Assembly: GCA_016278725.1 (NCBI GenBank)
Contig: JADQBG010000004.1
Coordinates: forward strand, 21,034 to 85,033
Reading direction: 5' to 3'
DNA length: 64,000 bases
From: Actinomycetota bacterium
Lineage (GTDB): Bacteria > Actinomycetota > Thermoleophilia > RBG-16-64-13
Positions 26,315-35,388 of the stretch are shown piece by piece (positions within the stretch are counted from its first letter, which is position 1; every line of letters begins with the position of its first letter). The notes below the pieces were generated by a model. That model had not been told where the DNA came from. It ran no database searches and saw only the letters and a list, made by a program, of their open reading frames with translations. Position numbers and translations under genes: made by a program.

Positions 26315-26689
26315 TCACCCCCGCTTTCTCCTCGAGGTAGCGGAGGAGCGAAGTGAGAAACGGATCAGCGCCTCGAGAAGCGCCTGAGCGCCCGAGATGG
26401 AGAGAACGAGGAGCAGTGCCCTGCCTATCCGGGGGGCGAGCAGACGCAGCCCCAACAGGCCGGCCGAGCTCCAGATCCCCGCGCACCAGTAGCAGGTGAG
26501 CAGATAGCCCACCTGGTTCTTGGGAACCTGCCGGCTTCCCTCCCCGCCGTCTGGTCGGGAGACCGCCTTCTCCCGCAGGAAGGGAGCGCGGAGAAACTCG
26601 GTGATGGCGTCGAAGACGACTAGATGGGTCAGGCGGAAGCTGGCGAGGGCGAACATCAGGAAGGTGAGAGGCCGAATACGAAGCAACAA
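26315..26689 (-). CDS. DUF1360 membrane protein
   Basis: A 124-residue protein with the DUF1360 pattern: FRLTHLVVFDAITEFLRAPF near the N-terminus and LLTCYWCAGIWSS in the middle. Two or three membrane segments are predicted. Function is unknown; family members occur beside spore and energy genes in Gram-positive bacteria. It lies 110 bases downstream of fdhE in the same direction and may be the last gene of the formate dehydrogenase transcript. Confidence 0.75.
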   Translation of the reverse strand: MLLRIRPLTFLMFALASFRLTHLVVFDAITEFLRAPFLREKAVSRPDGGEGSRQVPKNQVGYLLTCYWCAGIWSSAGLLGLRLLAPRIGRALLLVLSISGAQALLEALIRFSLRSSATSRRKRG

Positions 26690-26799
26690 CAGTAGTACCT
26701 CCAGTTGGATGGTCCTTCAAGCAGGCACTACCCATACCTCGTCGTGGGCTACCGAAATAGGCTCGTCGGCCCGAACGTATCCAGAAACCGAAGATCTGG

Positions 26800-27618
26800 T
26801 CAACGATAGCCGGCGGCCTGGGCATGGGCGTCGAGATCCAGAGTCAAGAGGCGCTCCAGGCCTACGGCTGTCGCACTTCCTTCCTCCTGCCGCCGGTCTA
26901 TGGTTTTGAGGTAGCCCCCACATACTTCGCAGACGTCGGTCCGATAGGGACTGGACTCGTCCGCAAAGTGGGACAGCCGAGTATGGTCTGTAGTGTTGCA
27001 GAAGGGACACCTCATCCGCTGGAACAACCACTCGGTGTCACAGCGGGAGCATACGAGCCAGCGCGCTCCCCGCTCCTCGTCGAGATAGGCGAGGTCCGGC
27101 TCACCGCCACACACCGGGCAGCGACCCTGGAGCCAGCGCTCTTGCTCGAACTCCATATCCAGACTGCTACGATACCCTGCAAAGAAGGGGTTCAGTGTCA
27201 GGGTGAGGACGGCCAGGCCATAGACCGACATCTCCATGTCCAGGGTCCCGCGAAGCCAGCCTCGGGCCAGCCGACGGACGTCCCCGGGGCCGACGACCGG
27301 TTCGATGGGCTCTTGGGCGAACAGATCCGCGTGGCGGGCAAAGACCGAAGACGTGGAGTTCAGACCCTCTTCAACTACATCCCAGTCGAGGTCGAAGTCC
27401 TCGAATTCTAGGAGCGGCTCGCCTTGATCCAGCCTCTTTTCGCGGTCGAGTTTCGCTTGGAGGGTAGGCTTTGATGTTGGCCCCCATCCCTTCCCCTGCC
27501 AGCGGAACCGCGACTGCACCTCCATCAGCTCTCGGAGAAATGCAACTAACGGCTCCGTCTCGGCTTCTTCCGCGGTCCACTCTTCCAATCTCTCCAGGGT
27601 CCGGTCATCCCCCGTCAT
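26800..27618 (-). CDS. fdhE: Formate dehydrogenase accessory protein FdhE
   Basis: A 272-residue cytoplasmic protein. The C-terminal half has the paired rubredoxin-like CxxC knuckles of FdhE: CPVCGG, CSRCDTEW, CPFCNTTDH and CEVCGGYLK (residues about 160-255). FdhE binds iron and is needed for activity of exported formate dehydrogenases after assembly. It follows fdnI by about 50 bases and is read in the same direction, consistent with one operon. Confidence 0.92.
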   Translation of the reverse strand: MTGDDRTLERLEEWTAEEAETEPLVAFLRELMEVQSRFRWQGKGWGPTSKPTLQAKLDREKRLDQGEPLLEFEDFDLDWDVVEEGLNSTSSVFARHADLFAQEPIEPVVGPGDVRRLARGWLRGTLDMEMSVYGLAVLTLTLNPFFAGYRSSLDMEFEQERWLQGRCPVCGGEPDLAYLDEERGARWLVCSRCDTEWLFQRMRCPFCNTTDHTRLSHFADESSPYRTDVCEVCGGYLKTIDRRQEEGSATAVGLERLLTLDLDAHAQAAGYR

Positions 27619-27670
27619 TCCGCCTCCCGGTCGTCGGTTGAACTGCGCTGCTGCGCCATAACCATCGGAT

Positions 27671-28360
27671 CTATGCCTTCTCTCTTTCGCCGACTATCCG
27701 GTCGTACCACCTCCGCGAGTGTGTCCTCACGTACCCTGCGGTCACCGTGCCCCTCGTCATCGCCCGCTTGGATTCAGCGAACATCGGATGGAACAGGCTC
27801 AGGTAGAAATGAATCAGGAACATACCGCCCAGAAGTATGAAGGCGATGTCGTGAAAGAACACCAACCACTGGAGCCACGGGGAGGGTCCGGCCAGAGCAG
27901 AGGTCTCAGACGTGGGAGAGGTGATGAACACCCACAAGAGGATGCCGGTAATCACGAGCACGGGCGCAAAGATCACTGTCAGCAGACGCCAAGCCCTCTG
28001 CCCGCCATTCAGCGTATCCTGAGCAGGCATGGTGCTACCGTCATTGAGAAAGTAGTAGCGGGGCATGGCTCTCAACCAGCCATAATCATATCTGTGCCAG
28101 GAAAAAGCATCTTTGATGAACTCCAAGGAAGCGCGGGGAGCCAGAAAGAAATAGATGACTGGGGCGACGATGAACACGACGGCCGCCGCCGAATGGATCA
28201 GCCGGGTCCAACTGTCCTGCGCGGCAAGGGATATGCCCGGGGCAAAGAGGATAAGGCCCGTGATGAAGAGGGTCACGAAGGATCCGGCGTGGATCCAGTG
28301 TAGAATCCGGCGTGGCCTGTCATATTTGACAATCACTTCTTGATCGGCCATGGTCGACAT
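27671..28360 (-). CDS. fdnI: Formate dehydrogenase cytochrome b subunit (gamma)
   Basis: A 229-residue membrane protein with four helices. Haem-ligand histidines are visible in RILHWIHAGSF (helix 1), and in FFHDIAFILLGGMFLIHFYL (helix 4). FdnI-type subunits pass electrons from the FeS subunit to quinone. ATG 28360 is chosen because the AAGGAG-repeat tract immediately upstream gives a strong binding site; the internal ATG at 28351 is an alternative. The gene begins two bases after the fdnH stop. Confidence 0.9.
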   Translation of the reverse strand: MSTMADQEVIVKYDRPRRILHWIHAGSFVTLFITGLILFAPGISLAAQDSWTRLIHSAAAVVFIVAPVIYFFLAPRASLEFIKDAFSWHRYDYGWLRAMPRYYFLNDGSTMPAQDTLNGGQRAWRLLTVIFAPVLVITGILLWVFITSPTSETSALAGPSPWLQWLVFFHDIAFILLGGMFLIHFYLSLFHPMFAESKRAMTRGTVTAGYVRTHSRRWYDRIVGEREKA

Positions 28361-28361
28361 G

Positions 28362-29216
28362 TTACTGCTCCTTCTCCTTCTCCTTCTCCTTCTCCTTCTC
28401 GGTCTCCCGGACGGCGTTCGCTCGGGCCACGAAGTAGTTGATCCCCAGCCCGAATGCACCCGCCACGAAAATCCCCAAACCCACGGGAGTGAGAATCTCA
28501 TTGTCGATGGTGGCCACTGCCGGGATTTCTGGGTTGGACGGAAGCCGGTAGACCTCGGGGGCGTCGTCAAGCACGTAGAGCACATGCAGGCCGTCCAGCT
28601 CCTTTTCCCCATACAGGTGGGCTTTGCCGTGCCCTTGGCCTTGGAGCGTCTGCACCCGGTCCTTGCCGTAGGCTACCATGTCTGCCCAGTTACCCGATCG
28701 CAGCGCCCGAGGCGGACAGGACTTGACGCAGGCCGGCTGCCAGCCTTGCGAAATGCGGTCGAGGCCGGCCGTCGTGCAGAAGGTGCACTTGTCCTGTTTG
28801 CGGAAGATGTTTGCGGTGCTCTCCGAGAGGCGTGGGACGTTGAATGGACAGGCCGACACGCAGTAGCCGCAGCCGGTGCAGATGTCCTTGTTGTAGGAGA
28901 CAAACCCCAAATCGTGGTGAAACAAGGCGCCGGTGGGGCACACTAGAACGCAGCCGGCGTTGGTACAGTGCATGCAGGAGCGACGGTTGAAGAGCCACCT
29001 GAACGAGTCACTGTCGTCGACCTCGTTGAACTCGATCAGGAGCCAGGTGTGGATGGAGGTGTTTGGGGGGTTTTCGTAGCTGCCGTCCATGGTAGTGTCC
29101 GACGGCAAAAAGTCTTCGTCGGTTTCGTTCCACTCCTTGCACGCCGCTTGACACCCACGGCAGGCCATGCACAAGGTCGAATCAAACAGAATTGCTCTAT
29201 CCGTGTCTTTGGCCAC
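28362..29216 (-). CDS. fdnH: Formate dehydrogenase iron-sulfur subunit (beta)
   Basis: A 284-residue ferredoxin-type subunit with four [4Fe-4S] motifs: CMACRGCQAACKEW, CMHCTNAGCVLVCP, CTGCGYCVSACPFNVPR, and CTFCTTAG with CVKSCPPRA. A single C-terminal membrane helix (PVGLGIFVAGAFGLG, near 250) anchors it. The last 12 residues are five Glu-Lys pairs plus EQ, encoded by a perfect hexanucleotide repeat. It links the catalytic FdnG to the cytochrome FdnI. The start is eleven bases after the fdnG stop. Confidence 0.93.
   Translation of the reverse strand: MAKDTDRAILFDSTLCMACRGCQAACKEWNETDEDFLPSDTTMDGSYENPPNTSIHTWLLIEFNEVDDSDSFRWLFNRRSCMHCTNAGCVLVCPTGALFHHDLGFVSYNKDICTGCGYCVSACPFNVPRLSESTANIFRKQDKCTFCTTAGLDRISQGWQPACVKSCPPRALRSGNWADMVAYGKDRVQTLQGQGHGKAHLYGEKELDGLHVLYVLDDAPEVYRLPSNPEIPAVATIDNEILTPVGLGIFVAGAFGLGINYFVARANAVRETEKEKEKEKEKEQ
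28368..28397 (-). repeat. Five perfect AAGGAG hexamers at the fdnH-fdnI junction
   Basis: On the coding strand the hexamer AAGGAG is repeated five times. It encodes the Glu-Lys tail of FdnH and at the same time forms tandem Shine-Dalgarno sequences just before the fdnI start. Length change in such a tract stays in frame but could alter fdnI translation. Confidence 0.85.
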
Positions 29217-29225
29217 GACTGACTC

Positions 29226-32200
29226 CTAAGCTTTCCGAACGTCGCAGAGGAAGGCTTTGTATTCGGGAATGGTGGTGTTTGCGTCGCCCTCGTGCGGGGT
29301 CAGGATATTGCCGCTATCACCCGTGCTCAACCCCACATAGCCCCAGTGCCAGACAACGCCGATCTGATGGACCGTCTGGCCACCGACCTCGAAGGGCCTA
29401 AAGCGCTTGGTGACTACCGTCTTCATCTTGACGTCCCCTCGCGTGGAACTGACAATGGCATAGTCCCCGTTGTCGATCCCCTTCTCGGCAGCGAGTTCCT
29501 CGCTCATTTCCATGAAGGGCTCCGGCATCATCTGATTGAGCCACGGGGAGTTTCGGCTCATCTGTCCACCCAGCCAGTGCTCAGAGACGCGATAGGTGGT
29601 TCCTACGATCGGGAACTGTTGCCGGTCGGCCCGTTCGGCAGGACGGAAGATGTGGAAGGCGGGGTCTAGCTGCTGTTTTGAGACCGGGTTGTCGATCGGT
29701 GATTCCCACGGCTCGTAGTGCCAGGGGAGGGGCCCATCTGCCAGACCCGGGCCGTAGAAGAGACCTACGCCATCGGGTTTCATGATGAACGGCAGGTAGC
29801 CGCCCTGATTCATGGGTGGCGCTGCACCATCGGGAACGTCGCCCACCCATTCTTCGTTTCGCCACCAGATGACCGGTCGGTCTTGGTCCCACGGTACTCC
29901 ATCCAGGTCCACCGAGGCGCGGTTGTAGATGATGCGCCGGTTGAGCGGCCAGACCCAGGCCCAGTTGGGGTGCATGTTGATCTCGAAGGGCCCCGGAGTG
30001 CGATCCCGGCGGCTCATACGGTTTCCGGGTATGGGAGCGTCGGGCTCCTTCTCGGGTTCGACATAGCTGTTGCAGTAGAGCCAATTGCCCGAGGTGGTGG
30101 ACCCATCGGCTTTGAGATCGCCGAAGCTGTCTAGGAGCTTGCCCGTAGTAAGGTCATAGCCGTTGATCTCCTTGGCCATGGTGCGGGGGTTGGGCGGGTC
30201 GCCGAAATCCCAGGTGAGCTGAGTGATCGATTCGGCGCTCGGACCTCCTTCTTGGTCATAGAGTTCTTTGAGCCTGCGCATGATCCGGTCGATCATCCAG
30301 GTGTCTTCCCGGCTCTCGGCAGGACCGTCGGCCGCCTTGTAGCGCCATTGAGCCATCCGGCCGCTGTTGGTCACGCTGCCTTCCTTCTCGAAGGAGTTGG
30401 CTGCGGGCAGGAGGAAGACTTCCGTCTTGATCGCAGAGGGATCGACTCCCGGACGATGCCAGAAGTCGGCGGTCTCGGTGTGCCAGAGATCGCTCACCAC
30501 CAGCCAGTCGAGCTCATGCAAAGCTCGGCGCTCCAGGGTGGAGTGGGGACCGCCAACCGCTGGGTTCTGACCCCAGCAGAAGCAGCCCTTGATCGTCCCA
30601 GAGTGCATGGCCTCGAAGAGGGGGATCCAGGAGTAGTTCTTCCCCGCTTCGATCTTGGGCAAGAAATCAAACCCGAAGCCGTTCCCTTCGGTGGCCGCGT
30701 CGCCGTACCAGGCCTTGAGCAGGCTTACCACGTACTTTGGCCGGTTGCTCCAGTAGTTGAGGCTGTTCGGCATGTTTGTGGTGGGGGTCACCCGAGTCAG
30801 GTAGGCATCGAGTGAGGTGTCCACGTCCTGAAAGACCGGGAGATAGCCGGGGAGGATGTGGTAGAGCAGGCAGTGATCTGTGGAGCCCTGTACGTTGGAC
30901 TCCCCCCGCATGGCGTTGATGCCGCCCCCGGCAAGACCAATGTTCCCGAGCAACATCTGCAACATCACGTAGGAACGTATATTTTGGGTGCCATAAGTGT
31001 GCTGCGTAGTGCCCATCGCGTAAAGTATGGTCCCCGATTTACCCGGTTTTCCTGATGCAGTGAACGTCCGGGCCACCTCGAGGAACTTATCCGGCGGCGT
31101 CCCGCAGACCCTGCTCACCATTTCCGGGGTGAACTTGTCGTATTGCCGCTTCATAATCTGGAAGACGCAGTTCGGGTCTTGCAGGGTCTTATCTCGTTTT
31201 GGCGCGCCGTTCGCGTCTGTCTGGTAGCCCCAGGTCTCCGGTATCGTCTGCCAAGAGTCAAGCTTCTGCGTCCGGTTGTACTTCCGCTTCGCGTTGTCCA
31301 TTTCATTCAGACTACCTGCGTAGTCCGAAAAGAGACCATCCAGCTCTACCGGTCCTTTGAAGTCCGGATTAACCAAGAAAGAAGCGTTAGTGTATTCCTG
31401 TATGTAGGTCAGGTTGTAGTTGTCAGGATTGGCTTCGATATCATCCAATACATATTTGATTAAACCGCTCATGAAGGAGATATCCGTGCCGGAACGCATG
31501 GGGGCGTAGAGGTCGGCCTTTGCCGACGTGCGCGTAAAGCGCGGATCTACGTGTATGAGCTTAGCCCCCTGCAACTGGGCCCTGGTCACGTGGATAAAGA
31601 CCGCCGGGTGATTCTCCGCGGGGTTTCCGCCAATAGTGAGGATGACATCGGCGTTGACCACATCCGTCCAGTGGTTCGACATTGCCCCTCTGCCAAACGA
31701 CTCTGCCAGAGCCGCTACGGTTGAGGAGTGTCATATTCGGGCGTGGTGCTCCAGGTACACCACACCGAGGGACCGGGCGAACTTGGCCAGGGCATAGCAG
31801 CCCTCGTTGTCGAGAGCAGAGCCGCCGAGGTTTGCGATCGCCTCGGTGCGGCTGACCACCGTGCCGCCGCTGTTGCTTGCAATAAAGGAAGTATCCCTGG
31901 TGTCTTTGACCCGCCGCGCAATGCGGTCTATGGTCCAGTCCCAGCTCTTCTCTTCCCAGTCGGCGCCGTTGGGCGCCCGGTAGAGCACGTTGTTCAACCT
32001 CTGCGGGTTGTAGCTCGCGAGTTCGCGTATCGATTGGCCCTTGGAACAGCCACCGCCCTCGTTGATGGGGTGGTCCGGATCGCCTTCGATGTTGACCACC
32101 TTGCCATCCTGGACGTCGACGATGAAGCCGCATCCGGAGGCGTCGTAGGGGCAGATGGTGATGATCTCCCCACGTCGCTTCCTGAGAGGGGTCAGTTGCT

Positions 32201-32303
32201 GCAGGGCGTTAAGCACATCGGGCCTCAGCAATCCCGCCAGGATGGCTCCGCTGACGCCGGCCCCTGATGCTTTTAGGAAATCTCTACGGGTTAGTTCTCT
32301 CAC
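29226..32303 (-). CDS. fdnG: Selenocysteine formate dehydrogenase catalytic subunit (alpha)
   Basis: Two frames, 32303-31734 and 31730-29226, are the same frame separated by a single TGA at 31731-31733. Reading it as selenocysteine gives 1025 residues, close to E. coli FdnG. The residues around it, HHARI-U-HSSTVAALAESFG-RGAMSNHW, match the Sec site of FdnG. The N-terminus RRDFLKASG is a Tat signal, followed by the CxxC-type [4Fe-4S] site (CPYDASGCG). It binds Mo/W-bis-MGD and oxidises formate outside the membrane. A hairpin lies directly after the UGA. No selA, selB or selC is present in the window. Confidence 0.93.
31698..31714 (-). promoter_or_regulatory. Putative bacterial SECIS hairpin
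   Basis: On the coding strand CGGCTC and GAGTCG pair (one G-U) around the loop TGGCA, starting 16 bases after the UGA codon. Bacterial SECIS hairpins lie directly downstream of the UGA with the apical loop at about this distance, and bind SelB. Function is inferred from position and shape. Confidence 0.6.
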
Positions 32304-32322
32304 CCTTCCTCCTCTCGGGACG

Positions 32323-32874
32323 TCATTCCGTGCTGCTGCCTGGGGCTATGCCGCCGGGAGTAGCAGTCACCTGGACACTCGCCACCGCCGGCGGTGAAAG
32401 TGGCATGTCATCCTCGTCGACCAACTGGGCAGAGAAGGTGTGGTCACCCGCTGGGACGTCTGCCCACTGGAAGTAATTCCTGTCGCTTACGGCGTAAGTT
32501 CCTTCTTGGGTAGTGGCCGGCTCGCCGGGAGTAGTGGGAGGTTCGCTGTCCAAATAGAAGATCACATGGCCTCGAGGCTCTACAGCGGTCACGTCCACGC
32601 TCTGGCGGGAGTAGTTGAGATCGAAGTTGCTCGCGACCACGAAGATGGTTGTAACGCCGGCGGAGGTTATTCCCCCGTTCTCCGGAGTGGTGATTGCGAT
32701 AGAGGGCGAGGTCCCTCTGGCGGAGGAGGATGAACTTGAGCACCCCACGAGGAGTAGTGTCATCAAGAAGGCCGCGGATAGGAAACCAAGCCGTCCGAGA
32801 GACAGGAGGGTTACTCTGCGCCCTGGCCCCTCGGCGAAGATCACATAGCCGATGACTGCAGAGACCCGGCCCAT
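32323..32874 (-). CDS. Lipoprotein of unknown function upstream of fdnG
   Basis: A 183-residue protein starting at ATG 32874 with GGGGGAG upstream. A long signal peptide ends in the lipobox LLVGCSSS, so the mature protein is lipid-anchored outside the membrane. The rest is a beta-rich domain with SIAITTPENGGI, GHVIFYLDSEPPTTPGEPAT, and FQWADVPAGDHTFSAQLVDE, resembling small DUF4399-like beta-sandwich lipoproteins. It is 19 bases from fdnG in the same direction, so it opens the operon. A link to formate oxidation is suggested only by position. Confidence 0.7.
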   Translation of the reverse strand: MGRVSAVIGYVIFAEGPGRRVTLLSLGRLGFLSAAFLMTLLLVGCSSSSSSARGTSPSIAITTPENGGITSAGVTTIFVVASNFDLNYSRQSVDVTAVEPRGHVIFYLDSEPPTTPGEPATTQEGTYAVSDRNYFQWADVPAGDHTFSAQLVDEDDMPLSPPAVASVQVTATPGGIAPGSSTE

Positions 32875-32979
32875 CGCAACTCCCCCTTTGCGTCCCGCGG
32901 TCGCCTGCCGGCGTGGACTTGCCGTACCAAATCTCTACCGACCAAGTGCCTGTCGGGGATCGTCTAGCTTACCCTTGTG

Positions 32980-32997
32980 CGGATAGTTACATATCCG
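32980..32997. promoter_or_regulatory. Palindrome upstream of the formate dehydrogenase operon
   Basis: CGGATA, six bases, TATCCG is a perfect dyad about 105 bases before the lipoprotein start. Its form fits a dimeric regulator site. No regulator is encoded next to it. Confidence 0.4.
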
Positions 32998-33048
32998 GCC
33001 ACGTCCTGTCAAGTGGTACGAACTGAGCTCCATCCCGAGCCTCATTCC

Positions 33049-33305
33049 TCAGCTCGCGATCAGCACGGGTGCCACCTCCTGTGTGATTTCTCCCGTCTCA
33101 GTCTCCTCCATGTAGAGCTTGGCGAGGGACTCCTGGCTCATGTAGCGCCGAGCTACCTGCCACTCGTCGTGCTGTTCGGTCAGGGAAGATGCCCACCACA
33201 TCCGTGCGGCGGCGGATCTCGCGATTCAGGCGCTCCTGGGGGTTGTTGGACCAGATCTGTCGCCAGTGCTCGACGGGAAAGGAGGAGAACGCCGTGATGT
33301 CGGGG
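33049..33305 (-). pseudogene. IS256-family transposase C-terminal remnant
   Basis: On the minus strand the sequence [20 protein letters not shown] and [14 protein letters not shown] is the typical IS256/Mutator C-terminus. It then breaks; [20 protein letters not shown] and the true end TGEITQEVAPVLIAS* follow in a second frame to the stop at 33049. About ten residues are missing between the blocks, where CTGACCG occurs on both sides, suggesting a deletion between short direct repeats. Everything upstream of the C-terminus is gone. Confidence 0.75.
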
Positions 33306-33548
33306 CCGGCTGGGATGCCCTCTAAACAGCCCTTCCCATAACCCAGAGCTGAGGCTTCGAGAGTCGCGTAGGCCGTTCGGAGCGAAACTAGTATAGACAA
33401 CAGTGGACTAGTAGAACCGGACTCTTAATCCTCAGGTTCGTTCCCGCTTGAAGGTCAGATCAGCATGAGGATGCGCCCAGACTCGTAGCGGATGAGCACC
33501 TCCAGCCCGAGATCCAATTCCTGGAGCTTAGGCTCCCCGCCACGATTA

Positions 33549-33608
33549 GTTCCGGGTCCCGCCACAGGAAAAGCCCCGTAAATCGGGATTGCTTTGTGCT
33601 CTGAAGCC
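33549..33608 (+). repeat. tRNA-tail/terminator repeat (copy B)
   Basis: GTTCCGGGTCCCGCCAC, AAAAGCCCCG, a partly decayed hairpin arm CGGGATT and CTTTGTGCTCTGAAGCCCC match copy A at 24057-24117 in order and orientation. The hairpin is damaged (CCCCGTAAATCGGG), so it is probably a weaker terminator. Confidence 0.65.
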
Positions 33609-33747
33609 CCTTCCTGCCCCTCGCTTCTCCAGGCGCTGAGACTTGCTCCCACTCATGGAGTCGCGCCTGAACCAGGACATCCAGCCAAGGAATGCCTACA
33701 GAGAGTCTTGACGTTTGCCGATTTCACCTATAGGTTAAAGCACCACT

Positions 33748-34167
33748 GTGAAACTTCGTCTCATTCAAGAAGGCCAGGCGTTCACGATTTTCGCCGTAGA
33801 CACCGGCCGTGCTACCGACTTCCACATAGTCGAGGCGGACTGGGAGGGCCGAGAGCCGGATTGGTCGCAACTTTGGGCGCGAATCGACAACCTCGCTGAG
33901 CGAGGTCCAATCTTCGACAACAAGAAGTACAGGCCGCTGGGGCACGGGATTTTCGAGATCAAGACAAAGAGGGAAGGTTTTCGGGTCCCTTTCTTCTACT
34001 GTGGACGAGGCGTAGTGGTCTTCACACATGCTTTTGCGAAGGGCGAGCCGACCGATCGTGAGATCGATCGGGCGAAGCAGATCCGGTCCGCGGTCGTCAA
34101 GGCCGTGACAAACGATGACTACACGCTTATTGCGGAGGCTATGCCAAGGAGGTTACCAAGTGCCTAA
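33748..34167 (+). CDS. higB: HigB/RelE-type toxin of a TAC module
   Basis: A 139-residue protein of the HigB (Gp49-like, DUF891) group: KYRPLGHGIFEIKTKREGFR and VPFFYCGRGVVVFTHAFAKG are the hallmark core, followed by PTDREIDRAKQIR. Such toxins cleave mRNA on the ribosome. The gene overlaps the antitoxin start by eight bases. A SecB-like chaperone gene completes the operon, as in the M. tuberculosis HigBA-Rv1957 system. Confidence 0.87.
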   Translation: MKLRLIQEGQAFTIFAVDTGRATDFHIVEADWEGREPDWSQLWARIDNLAERGPIFDNKKYRPLGHGIFEIKTKREGFRVPFFYCGRGVVVFTHAFAKGEPTDREIDRAKQIRSAVVKAVTNDDYTLIAEAMPRRLPSA

Positions 34168-34582
34168 GCTCGAGCGCCCAGACCACACTGATCGCAACTA
34201 CGAGGCCGTGCGACAACGTGCTCGCCGCTCCCATGCCTATTGGGCTGAACGACTGAAACTGCGAGCGGCTGACGAGATTGCAAGATTAATGGAAGAAGAG
34301 GGGGTTTCCAGAAGCGAGTTAGCACGAAAAATGGGAAACGCACCTTCTTTTGTTACGAAGATCCTACGAGGTGAGCACAACTTCTCATTCGATACTTTCT
34401 CTAAAGTAGGTATCGCGTTGGGCTATACCTGGGAGATCAGCCCGGTCAAGCTCAGTGCGCGTATGACCAGTTTCCACTTTATTGAGAAGGCCGCTGTCAC
34501 TTCTCCACAAACTGAAGACTGCAAGTACACCGAGCGAGAGCGGGAGAGAGAGGTGGCACGTGCTGACCAACTTGCAGCTTGA
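34160..34582 (+). CDS. higA: HigA-like XRE antitoxin with C-terminal extension
   Basis: A 140-residue protein from GTG 34160, preceded by AAGGAGG at 34146-34152. The HTH is GVSRSELARKMGNAPSFVTK followed by ILRGEHNFSFDTFSKVGIAL (about residues 48-88). A further 40 residues, including FHFIEKAAVTS and an Arg/Glu-rich run, follow the HTH. In TAC systems such a tail is the chaperone-addiction segment that makes the antitoxin depend on SecB-like help. Its end overlaps the chaperone gene. Confidence 0.87.
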   Translation: MPKLERPDHTDRNYEAVRQRARRSHAYWAERLKLRAADEIARLMEEEGVSRSELARKMGNAPSFVTKILRGEHNFSFDTFSKVGIALGYTWEISPVKLSARMTSFHFIEKAAVTSPQTEDCKYTEREREREVARADQLAA

Positions 34583-35048
34583 ACGCTACTATATTGAGGG
34601 GGTTTCCTTTGCCATTAATCCGGATTACAACGCGGATCTGGTTGAGCATGGAGGGGAAATTGGCGTTGTCCCGCAATATCACTCGCACTCTGAACTAGCG
34701 CAAAACTATAGAGCCACGCTTTCTGTCTTTGTCGTTCCCGAGAAGGGCGAGGCAGGGCATCCATACAATATTGAGGTTACTGCGAGAGCATTCTTTGCTC
34801 TGGTAGAACCGTCAGAAGATCTGATGACGATAAGCCCTGACACTGTAATATTGCAGATGGGATCTATCCTCTACTCTCTAATTCGAGGGTACATTTCTCA
34901 ACTCACAGCGCAAAGTGAGCACGGACAATTTCTTCTCCCGCCTCTGGATCCTTCTGCGCTTGTTCCCCAGAATGAGGAGGAAGAGGCCAGTAATGAGGTC
35001 GAAACGACAGAAGAGCCTCCAGCAGTTGCGGCAAACAACTCCGTTTGA
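34560..35048 (+). CDS. SecB-like chaperone of the toxin-antitoxin module
   Basis: A 162-residue acidic protein from GTG 34560. It shows the SecB layout: first strand LQLERYYIEGVSFAINPDYN, second ATLSVFVVPEKG, then PYNIEVTARAFFALV, a helix region ILQMGSILYSLIRGYISQLT and the ending HGQFLLPPLDPSALV, which matches the SecB stretch before the C-tail. The C-terminal 30 residues are Glu/Ala-rich. It lies in a high-GC Gram-positive-like genome, where true SecB is usually absent, so a role dedicated to HigA is likely. Confidence 0.82.
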   Translation: MLTNLQLERYYIEGVSFAINPDYNADLVEHGGEIGVVPQYHSHSELAQNYRATLSVFVVPEKGEAGHPYNIEVTARAFFALVEPSEDLMTISPDTVILQMGSILYSLIRGYISQLTAQSEHGQFLLPPLDPSALVPQNEEEEASNEVETTEEPPAVAANNSV

Positions 35049-35388
35049 AGTCAAGATAACGCAGAGTAGCCCTCGCGGCGGCAGCCCTCCTCTTTTGCCC
35101 AAGCCTCGGCAGGCGGCCTTCAGGTAGGCCGCGACTCTGCGGCACACCTCGTCTGGCCGTTGTGGAGCGCTGTCTTGTGCGCGGATTTGTGTGTCCAGGG
35201 CGAATCTGCTTGTTGCGCCTCCGCTCCGAGATACGCCTGGGCCCTTGCCCTGGCTTCGGAACGAACTGACCCACGAGTACTCGACCGTGAACGATGTCAT
35301 CGTCTGGGGGATAGCGCAACGAGACGTCCCCGCTTGCGACGAGACTCTGCGGTCTTGCTGGAAGAACTCGGTGGCTAGAGGCGCCAAC
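35049..35388. other. Gap after the TAC module, with one hairpin
   Basis: About 340 bases without a convincing gene. A perfect hairpin, GCGGCC at 35113-35118 and GGCCGC at 35127-35132 with an 8-base loop, lies 65 bases after the chaperone stop and may end that transcript, although no T-run follows. Confidence 0.4.

Noticed and set aside
28350..28946. Plus-strand frame with a poly-leucine run
   Set aside because: The leucines come from the AAGGAG repeat read backwards inside fdnH/fdnI.
31683..31733. fdnG as a nonsense pseudogene split in two
   Set aside because: The TGA lies exactly at the conserved Sec position and is followed by a SECIS-like hairpin; the rest of the gene is intact.
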